Shown here: piece by piece, positions 1 through 3,737 of the stretch
Numbering within the stretch: the stretch's first letter is position 1
How the letters are laid out: every line of letters begins with the position of its first letter
NCBI GenBank assembly: GCA_016789245.1
Contig: JAEURM010000164.1
Span: 1-5,039 of the forward strand
Direction: 5' to 3'
DNA: 5,039 bases
Origin: Anaerolineales bacterium
GTDB taxonomy: Bacteria; Chloroflexota; Anaerolineae; Anaerolineales; UBA6663
Made by a program: the position numbers and the translations under genes
Notes under the pieces: generated by a model
The model's database searches: none
The model's input: only the letters and a program-made list of their open reading frames with translations
What the model was told of the DNA's origin: nothing

Positions 1-724
1 GTGGCTCCATCTTGGCCGCTTGGCCCTCAATCACCACCGCCAGTGAATCATCCGCGCTATCCATTAGCAAAAATCCCACACCCGGCTGGCTGGCGTGCGC
101 GTACACAATGGGGCCGTGCGTATCAAAAGGCCGCGCGTTCTTCCAGTAAGCGTACAGCAAAGAAGTGGGCATATCCTCGCGCTTAAAACGCTCCCGCGCG
201 TTAACTTTGCGCGCTACCAAACTAAACCGGCCGTCTGCGCCCACCACCGCCGCGCCGTAAAAAGTTTCTTCCACGCCGCCCGGCACTTTGCCCTTCACAC
301 CCACTACGCGTTCACCGTCCCACACTACCTCCGTCACCGCAAAATTCATCCGGGTTGTTACAGTGGGCTGGCGCTCGGCCACGCGCCACAACGCTTCATC
401 AAAACGGGCGCGGTCAATGGCCAAGCCGTAATCACGGCCAAAGGCGTTGGGCACATGGTTGATGATGGTGAACGCATCACGGTACTCCGTCACCCACCGC
501 TGGAACTTAGGCGTATTGCGGGCGTACTCGGCCTCATCCGCCCCAATCTCGTCTAGCATCTGCATGGTTTTGGCGTAAATGGCCGGCGAGGACGCCGCCG
601 GACGGCTGGGCAGAGTAGCGCGCTCTAGCAATAACACGCGCAAACCGGCTTGCCCCAGCCGCGCCGCCAAAGTGCTCCCCGCTGGCCGCCCACCTACAAT
701 AATTACATCATATTGAAGTTTCAT
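1..724 (-). CDS. FAD-dependent oxidoreductase (geranylgeranyl reductase / PHBH-like monooxygenase fold), C-terminus missing
   Basis: The reading frame stays open for 241 codons from the ATG at 724 to the left window edge, so the C-terminal part is missing. The N-terminus (DVIIVGGRPAGS, residues 6-17) is a Rossmann dinucleotide-binding strand-turn-helix. The second glycine of GxGxxG is replaced by Arg13, a variant seen in many flavoprotein monooxygenase relatives. Strand 2 ends in LLLER, with Glu34 placed to bind the FAD ribose. IDRARFDEAL (103-112) resembles the conserved Arg-containing helix of this fold, and VGADGRFS (161-168) is the DG motif that contacts FAD and pyrophosphate. Family knowledge places such enzymes in hydroxylation, epoxidation or double-bond reduction of aromatic or isoprenoid substrates. 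The substrate cannot be inferred here. The start is supported by AAGGT (731-735) six bases upstream. It is the last visible gene of a four-gene minus-strand cluster, 34 nt after the membrane protein gene. The FAD-binding class is confident and the subfamily is not. Confidence 0.88.
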   Translation of the reverse strand, partial: MKLQYDVIIVGGRPAGSTLAARLGQAGLRVLLLERATLPSRPAASSPAIYAKTMQMLDEIGADEAEYARNTPKFQRWVTEYRDAFTIINHVPNAFGRDYGLAIDRARFDEALWRVAERQPTVTTRMNFAVTEVVWDGERVVGVKGKVPGGVEETFYGAAVVGADGRFSLVARKVNARERFKREDMPTSLLYAYWKNARPFDTHGPIVYAHASQPGVGFLLMDSADDSLAVVIEGQAAKMEP

Positions 725-730
725 TTTATT

Positions 731-755
731 ACCTTGATTAAGGTGACTGTCACCT
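731..755 (-). promoter_or_regulatory. Palindrome plus overlapping SD-sequestering hairpin before the FAD oxidoreductase gene
   Basis: The 34-nt gap between the membrane protein gene and the FAD gene contains AGGTGACTGTCACCT (741-755), a perfect inverted repeat with 7-bp arms around one central base. Immediately next to it, ACCTTGATTAAGGT (731-744) forms 5-bp arms with a 4-nt loop. Read on the minus-strand mRNA, the second hairpin would pair the Shine-Dalgarno sequence AAGGT (731-735) with ACCTT (740-744). Most of that ACCTT also belongs to the palindrome, so the two structures exclude each other. No T-run follows, so it is not an intrinsic terminator. The DNA palindrome, with its TGAC/GTCA half-sites, could equally be a repressor operator of TetR or GntR type. 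The repeats are seen directly; any regulatory role is inferred. Confidence 0.5.
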
Positions 756-758
756 GTT

Positions 759-1187
759 TTACTCACCTAAAATATACCGCCGCCAGCCGCCACTAAGCCG
801 CGCGGCGTCGCGCACGTAGGCAAAAAACGCTGGCCACCACAGCAAATCATTGGTAAGGATAATCCAGCCAAAAGCTAACGGCAGTTGCCCAATACTGGCT
901 GACCAAACAAAGCCCACCGGCCCACAAATTTTGCCAATGAGGGCGATAAGGATAATGTGCCGATGCTGAAAAGGCTGGCGCGCCGCCCACCAATAAGCGG
1001 GGGCATAGACCAGCACAAACATGCCCACCACTTGCCACAACGCGTTGGCGGCTGGGTAAGTGATGTTCAAAATCTCAAACAACCACTGCGGGAAAAAAAC
1101 GTTGAGGCCGCCCCAAACCAAGTTATAGAGCGCGGCGGCATAAAACCAGGGGCAGTAACGGTTGAGTTGGGTGTTGTAATTGTTCAT
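759..1187 (-). CDS. Small conserved four-helix integral membrane protein, function unknown
   Basis: This encodes a 142-residue protein that is mostly hydrophobic. Four likely transmembrane segments fall near residues 15-33, 50-68, 77-98 and 104-124, with a basic C-terminal tail. Motifs that look conserved are ALYNLVWG (19-26), the WQVVGM stretch (51-56), IGKICGPVGF (84-93) and FGWIILTNDLLWW (106-118). I recognise this pattern (LYN-W-G, GK-GP-GF, LTNDL-WW) from a widespread family of small membrane proteins of unknown role, some of which I recall carrying an unreliable alkyl hydroperoxide reductase label. No redox motif such as CxxC is present, and the two cysteines (12 and 88) are not paired that way. 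The start ATG overlaps the stop of the upstream DUF4166-like gene as ATGA (1184-1187), which suggests translational coupling. The FAD oxidoreductase follows after 34 nt. Coding status and membrane location are confident; function is not known. Confidence 0.85.
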   Translation of the reverse strand: MNNYNTQLNRYCPWFYAAALYNLVWGGLNVFFPQWLFEILNITYPAANALWQVVGMFVLVYAPAYWWAARQPFQHRHIILIALIGKICGPVGFVWSASIGQLPLAFGWIILTNDLLWWPAFFAYVRDAARLSGGWRRYILGE

Positions 1188-1807
1188 TGGCCATCAGTTT
1201 TTCGGCTTAGTTGGAATTCACCAGAATAGCCAAAAATGGCACCAAACCAAGCGTGAGAAACCTCCACGTTTACATGAATTACATTTTCTCCTAGCGCCGT
1301 TTCTAGGGCCTGAACCGAGGGATACAGAATGGATGCCAACCGCACCTTGAATGGGCCTAGGGCAAGGAAACACGCACGGGTGGAAATGTGAATTTGATTC
1401 GGCATTAAAAATTCTACATTCCACACCATCTGCAACCAGCCGGCTGGCCCCAACTTTTCGGTAACCGCTTGCAGGCCGTCATCGTAAATCATGGCCGCGT
1501 TGAAGTAGCGCCGAACATTTGGAAAATCAAAGTTGCGGAGCCAGTAGTGAATAGGCTGTTGCTGGCGGTTGCGTTGGCCCACAATCCGCATCTCAGCGGG
1601 CACGGCTTGGCCTTGTTCTGGGAACAAGATATTGAACAGCGATAAAAACCAAAACAACGGCCATAGCCAAACTGGGCGATGCCAAACACGTTGCATCTCA
1701 CCCGTCAATGTGAGGCTCTCGGGTGCATCGGCGGAGAATAGGAACTGCGCACGGAAGGCAGGTGGGAGCGCACACTGGCCCAAGGGCTTCTCAAAGGGGG
1801 AATTCAT
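1184..1807 (-). CDS. DUF4166-like protein
   Basis: This encodes a protein of 207 residues. The pattern LPPAFRAQF (14-22), a GEMQRVWHRP strand (37-46), a hydrophobic stretch WLWPLFWFLSLFNILFP (47-63) with Pro-containing follow-on, a mid-region HYWLRNFDF (87-95), and a C-terminal section ending in HAWFGAIFGYSGEF (185-198) resemble DUF4166. That domain occurs alone or fused behind saccharopine-dehydrogenase-like reductases, and its biochemical role is not established. The hydrophobic segment at 47-63 could be membrane-associated. The frame is open upstream to 2089, but the region before 1807 overlaps the divergent promoter region and looks non-coding, so I chose the ATG at 1807. It lacks a clear Shine-Dalgarno sequence yet starts 5 nt after the stop of the upstream microprotein, so re-initiation or coupling is a reasonable explanation. 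It overlaps the next gene by ATGA. Family assignment is from memory of the domain pattern and is moderately sure. Confidence 0.75.
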   Translation of the reverse strand: MNSPFEKPLGQCALPPAFRAQFLFSADAPESLTLTGEMQRVWHRPVWLWPLFWFLSLFNILFPEQGQAVPAEMRIVGQRNRQQQPIHYWLRNFDFPNVRRYFNAAMIYDDGLQAVTEKLGPAGWLQMVWNVEFLMPNQIHISTRACFLALGPFKVRLASILYPSVQALETALGENVIHVNVEVSHAWFGAIFGYSGEFQLSRKTDGQ

Positions 1808-1812
1808 GACCG

Positions 1813-1899
1813 TTACGCTCGCACGAGCCGGATGGCCGTAAACATGCCAAGGATAAAGGCAATGAGCACAAGGATGAGGGCAGTTTCCCAAGTTATCAT
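1813..1899 (-). CDS. 28-residue single-pass membrane microprotein
   Basis: A short reading frame starts at the ATG at 1899 and ends in TAA at 1813-1815. It encodes 28 residues: a short polar head (MITWET), a continuous hydrophobic helix of about 18 residues (ALILVLIAFILGMFTAI, roughly 7-23), and a basic tail (RLVRA). By the positive-inside rule the C-terminus should be cytoplasmic. Support for translation is a near-consensus Shine-Dalgarno sequence GGAGGT (1905-1910) exactly 5 nt before the ATG, the strongest in the window. The stop lies 5 nt before the ATG of the DUF4166-like gene, which has no good ribosome-binding site of its own. It would therefore be the first gene of the minus-strand cluster and may act both as a leader for translational coupling and as a small membrane subunit. 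I do not recognise a named family. Coding is inferred from these signals and is not proven. Confidence 0.65.
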   Translation of the reverse strand: MITWETALILVLIAFILGMFTAIRLVRA

Positions 1900-1904
1900 C
1901 CGGC

Positions 1905-1910
1905 ACCTCC
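1905..1910 (-). promoter_or_regulatory. Strong Shine-Dalgarno sequence of the microprotein gene
   Basis: GGAGGT on the minus strand, with a 5-nt spacer to the ATG at 1899. It matches the anti-SD sequence well. No other reading frame of useful length starts at this spacing, so it decides in favour of the short frame 1813-1899 being translated. Confidence 0.7.
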
Positions 1911-1936
1911 ACAAAGGGGATAAAGCAGACCTGTAT

Positions 1937-1952
1937 TGTGAAAAATATCACT
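1937..1952. promoter_or_regulatory. CRP/FNR-like dyad TGTGA-N6-TCAC
   Basis: TGTGA at 1937-1941 and TCAC at 1948-1951 are separated by six A/T bases, giving nine of ten informative positions of the classical TGTGA-N6-TCACA pattern. It lies between the microprotein start and the candidate minus-strand promoter at 1967-1995, just downstream of the predicted start of transcription (about 1960), where a bound regulator would repress. The core is only 4+4 bp, so chance occurrence is a real possibility and the binding factor is unknown. Confidence 0.3.
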
Positions 1953-1966
1953 TTCTCTTGGCTTGC

Positions 1967-1995
1967 ACCATACCAATTCACAATCAGCGTGATAA
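1967..1995 (-). promoter_or_regulatory. Candidate sigma70-type promoter of the minus-strand cluster
   Basis: On the minus strand, TTATCA (1990-1995) and TATGGT (1967-1972) are separated by exactly 17 bases, and the -10 is preceded by TGG, giving an extended -10. Each hexamer matches consensus at four of six positions. Transcription would start near 1960 and give a leader of about 60 nt before the microprotein ATG. It is the best-spaced pair I found for this strand, but only moderate in quality. Confidence 0.35.
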
Positions 1996-2024
1996 GGCGG
2001 GCGCGTTGGGCAGATTCTCCACCC

Positions 2025-2053
2025 TTGAGTCTCGGCCCGCTCTTTGCTAAAAT
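2025..2053 (+). promoter_or_regulatory. Sigma70-type promoter of rplI
   Basis: TTGAGT (2025-2030), a 17-base spacer and TAAAAT (2048-2053), the latter preceded by TGC (an extended -10). The hexamers match consensus at four and five of six positions. Transcription would start near 2060, leaving a leader of about 80 nt before the rplI ATG at 2140. The promoter is back to back with the candidate minus-strand promoter. Confidence 0.65.
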
Positions 2054-2060
2054 CTTCCGA

Positions 2061-2112
2061 CTTGGCAAACGGGCCAAGCGTAATTGCATACGGGCGTTGT
2101 ACCCTTCGCCCG
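2061..2112 (+). promoter_or_regulatory. Two-hairpin 5' leader of rplI
   Basis: The predicted leader holds two small inverted repeats: CTTGGC (2061-2066) with GCCAAG (2073-2078), loop 6 nt, and CGGGCG (2091-2096) with CGCCCG (2107-2112), loop 10 nt. The first begins essentially at the predicted transcription start. Such structures may protect the 5' end, or bind L9 or another ribosomal protein for feedback control, as other ribosomal protein leaders do. No known L9 leader motif is recognised. The repeats are seen; the role is inferred. Confidence 0.35.
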
Positions 2113-2139
2113 ATGTTTGGAAAGAAAGGGCTTGACCCC

Positions 2140-2652
2140 ATGCGTGTTTTACTCCTGAAAGACGTTTACAAATTGGGCCATGCTGGCGAAGTGAAGAAAG
2201 TGGCGGATGGTTATGGCCGCAACTTCTTGATTCCGCAAGGCTTGGCCACTCTGGCTACAGCCGCCGCGCTGAAGCAAGCGGAAACTTTGCGCCAGAACGC
2301 CGTTATTGCGCGCTCTAAATTGAACGAAGAGTTGAAGGGTGTGGCTGACCAAATTATGGGTTTGACGTTGGTGTTTCCGGTGAAGGCCGGCGAGACGGGC
2401 AAACTGTATGGCTCCATCACCTCCGGCAACATTGCGGCCAAGATTAAAGAAACCAGCGGCTTAGACGTTGACCGCCGCTCCATCACCGCGCAACCCATCC
2501 GTGAGTTGGGCGAGTACAAGGTGCCGGTGCGCCTGACGATGGATTTGGTGCCGCACGTAAAAGTGTTGGTGCACCGCGAAGGTGAAGCGCTGAAGGCCGT
2601 GGAAGAAGCGGTGAGCGCTCCGGCCACTGAAGAAGCGGCCCCAGCGGCCTAA
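2140..2652 (+). CDS. rplI: 50S ribosomal protein L9 (bL9)
   Basis: This encodes a 170-residue protein starting [20 protein letters not shown], the classic L9 N-terminus. The N-terminal domain that binds 23S rRNA carries the family signature: Gly13, Gly16, Val21, then [13 protein letters not shown] (24-36). A long Ala/Gln/Lys-rich connecting helix runs from about residue 40 to 75, and the C-terminal domain spans about 78-148 ([10 protein letters not shown] at 85-94, [20 protein letters not shown] near 128-147). An Ala/Glu-rich tail (about 152-170) makes it about 20 residues longer than the roughly 149-residue E. coli protein. An in-frame ATG at 2113 exists but lies inside the leader. The chosen start has AAAGGG at 2125-2130 and fits the family. 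The gene has its own promoter and terminator, so it appears monocistronic here and is not in the rpsF-rpsR arrangement common elsewhere. L9 sits near the L1 stalk and affects translational fidelity. Confidence 0.97.
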   Translation: MRVLLLKDVYKLGHAGEVKKVADGYGRNFLIPQGLATLATAAALKQAETLRQNAVIARSKLNEELKGVADQIMGLTLVFPVKAGETGKLYGSITSGNIAAKIKETSGLDVDRRSITAQPIRELGEYKVPVRLTMDLVPHVKVLVHREGEALKAVEEAVSAPATEEAAPAA

Positions 2653-2680
2653 GCGGCCCCAACCCAAGGATGACGCCCAG

Positions 2681-2720
2681 AGCCATCGGCCAACTCAGTT
2701 CGCCGGTGGCTTTGTTGTTT
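2681..2720 (+). terminator. Rho-independent terminator after rplI
   Basis: AGCCATCGGC (2681-2690) pairs with GCCGGTGGCT (2702-2711) over 10 bp with one T-G wobble. The loop can pair further (AAC with GTT). It is followed by TTTGTTGTTT (2711-2720), a U-rich tract interrupted by two G. It begins 28 nt after the rplI stop codon, as expected for ending that transcript. Confidence 0.7.
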
Positions 2721-2735
2721 GGCCAACGGCCAAAC
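2717..2735. repeat. Perfect 8-bp inverted repeat next to the rplI terminator
   Basis: GTTTGGCC (2717-2724) and GGCCAAAC (2728-2735) flank the triplet AAC. It overlaps the T-tract of the terminator by four bases, so the two stems cannot both be fully formed beside an intact U-tract. It could be a second barrier, an RNA-stabilising 3' structure or an operator for the downstream rodZ promoter. No T-run follows it. Confidence 0.55.
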
Positions 2736-2750
2736 CGGATGGCGCGGATG

Positions 2751-2759
2751 TGCCATAAT
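2751..2759 (+). promoter_or_regulatory. Candidate extended -10 promoter of rodZ
   Basis: TGC followed by CATAAT (2754-2759) gives an extended -10 element with five of six matches. No convincing -35 lies at 16-18 bases upstream. Transcription would start near 2766, about 35 nt before the rodZ ATG. Position between the rplI terminator and rodZ makes a promoter here likely. Confidence 0.4.
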
Positions 2760-2800
2760 TAGCTATCCGTAAAATCCGTTCAATCGGTTGATAAGCATTT

Positions 2801-3670
2801 ATGAGCATTGGTGAGCAGTTGCGCGAGGCGCGCGAGGCGCAAGGGCTAACGCTGGAGGCTGTGGAGCGGGCCATTCGCATCCGCGCCAAACAACTGGCCG
2901 CGCTGGAGGCGGATGATTACACCGTGTTTGCCTCCGCCCTGCAGGCGCGTGGCTTTTTACGCAACTATGCCGCGCACTTGGGCTTAGATGCGAACGTTCT
3001 GCTCACCGAAGCGGCGGCCAAAGCGAAGCCCAAGCCGCTGTTGCCACAGTTCGCGCGCCCGGCGGCCAAACCCGCCTCAGAATCAGAAGTAGAAGATACG
3101 CAACCGCAAGCGCCAACGCCGCGCCCTTCATTGGCCAATCCCACCCGCGCGTGGATGAGCCGCATCTTTACGCGAGATTTGGCGGTGGGCTTAATGGTGA
3201 CTTTGCTGGTGGGCGTGCTGTTGGTTTGGGGCGGCTGGCAATTTGCGCAGGGCGCATTTTCACCGCCCACGCCCACTGCCACGCTCACAGCCAGCCCAAC
3301 GCTGAGTAGTGGGCAGGTGGCCGGCACGTTTACGCCCACACCCGGCGCGGCAGAGCCTACTTCGGCTCTGCCCACACCTTTGCCCAATTATGTGGGCGTC
3401 AACGTTATCATCCGCGCGGAGCAACGCGTGTGGTTGCGCGTGGCCGTGGATGGCGCGGAAACATTTACGGGCCAACTAGCGCCGGGCGCCACACGTGAGT
3501 TTGTGGGCAACTCTGTAGTAGAGGTGTGGACGGGCAATGGCCGTGGCACGCGCGTGATTTTCAATGGGCAAGACCAAGGCTTATTAGGGGATTTAGGCCA
3601 AGTGGTGATACGGTTGTGGACGGTGGATGGTGCGGTGACGCCTACACCTTCACCGACTGTCGCGCCGTAA
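2801..3670 (+). CDS. rodZ: RodZ-like cell-shape protein (HTH - TM - DUF4115)
   Basis: This encodes a 289-residue protein with the RodZ architecture. Residues 2-68 are a cytoplasmic helix-turn-helix domain of the HTH_25 type (IGEQLREAREAQGLTLEAVE, then ALQARGFLRNYAAHLGLD at 47-64), which in the family binds the actin homologue MreB. A Pro/Ala/Lys-rich juxtamembrane linker (about 72-118) leads to one transmembrane helix (about 127-148). Outside follows a Thr/Pro/Ser-rich linker (154-196, repeated TPT/PTP units), then a beta-rich DUF4115 domain (about 203-273; RAEQRVWLRVAVDG at 205-218) and a short Thr-Pro tail. Thr-Pro linkers of this kind are typical of Anaerolineae surface proteins. The usual HTH loop residues around position 43-47 (often LP-PVY) are FASAL here. 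There is no clear Shine-Dalgarno sequence before the ATG. The gene lies 67 nt before rimO on the same strand. The orthologue call is strong by architecture. Confidence 0.92.
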   Translation: MSIGEQLREAREAQGLTLEAVERAIRIRAKQLAALEADDYTVFASALQARGFLRNYAAHLGLDANVLLTEAAAKAKPKPLLPQFARPAAKPASESEVEDTQPQAPTPRPSLANPTRAWMSRIFTRDLAVGLMVTLLVGVLLVWGGWQFAQGAFSPPTPTATLTASPTLSSGQVAGTFTPTPGAAEPTSALPTPLPNYVGVNVIIRAEQRVWLRVAVDGAETFTGQLAPGATREFVGNSVVEVWTGNGRGTRVIFNGQDQGLLGDLGQVVIRLWTVDGAVTPTPSPTVAP

Positions 3671-3676
3671 ATGTGT

Positions 3677-3728
3677 TTCGTATTCCGTATTCCGTGCTTC
3701 GTATTTTTACGCGATACGAAATACGCAC
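3677..3728. repeat. Heptad-period inverted repeat (TNCGTAT units) filling the rodZ-rimO gap
   Basis: From 3677 the sequence reads as consecutive 7-bp units. Four units fit TNCGTAT or a close variant (starting at 3677, 3684, 3691 and 3698; the third ends GTGC). Three then fit the inverse NNNTACG (starting at 3705, 3712 and 3719), giving a seven-unit array that inverts near 3704-3705. The best hairpin pairs TTCGTAT (3698-3704) with ATACGAA (3714-3720) and is extended by GTGC (3694-3697) with GCAC (3725-3728) across a 4-nt bulge. I recall similar intergenic arrays of this heptad in Chloroflexota, recognisable as repeated IRNT/Y strings in spurious translations. It occupies most of the 67-nt gap and ends 9 nt before the rimO start. 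Whether it ends rodZ transcripts, stabilises RNA or is a dispersed selfish element is unknown. Confidence 0.75.
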
Positions 3729-3737
3729 TAAAACAGT

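Noticed and set aside
95..556. Plus-strand frame of 153 codons opposite the FAD oxidoreductase gene.
   Set aside because: It is antisense to a well-recognised flavoprotein, His/Arg-rich with no domain pattern, and is a frame shadow of GC-rich coding sequence.
741..755. The palindrome before the FAD gene as an intrinsic terminator.
   Set aside because: On the transcribed minus strand no T-run follows, and the symmetrical DNA dyad allows only a short stem in RNA. An operator or SD-masking role fits better.
1808..2089. N-terminal extension of the DUF4166-like frame up to an ATG at 2089.
   Set aside because: The extra 94 residues have no family resemblance, would cover both the rplI promoter and the microprotein gene in another frame, and the DUF4166-like pattern begins only after 1807.
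2211..2627. Minus-strand frame of 138 codons opposite rplI.
   Set aside because: It is fully antisense to unmistakable L9 coding sequence and has no recognisable motif or ribosome-binding site.
3677..3728. Possible CRISPR array or tRNA-like structure in the rodZ-rimO gap.
   Set aside because: The units are only 7 bp, contiguous without spacers, and invert in the middle. No cloverleaf or cas gene is present.
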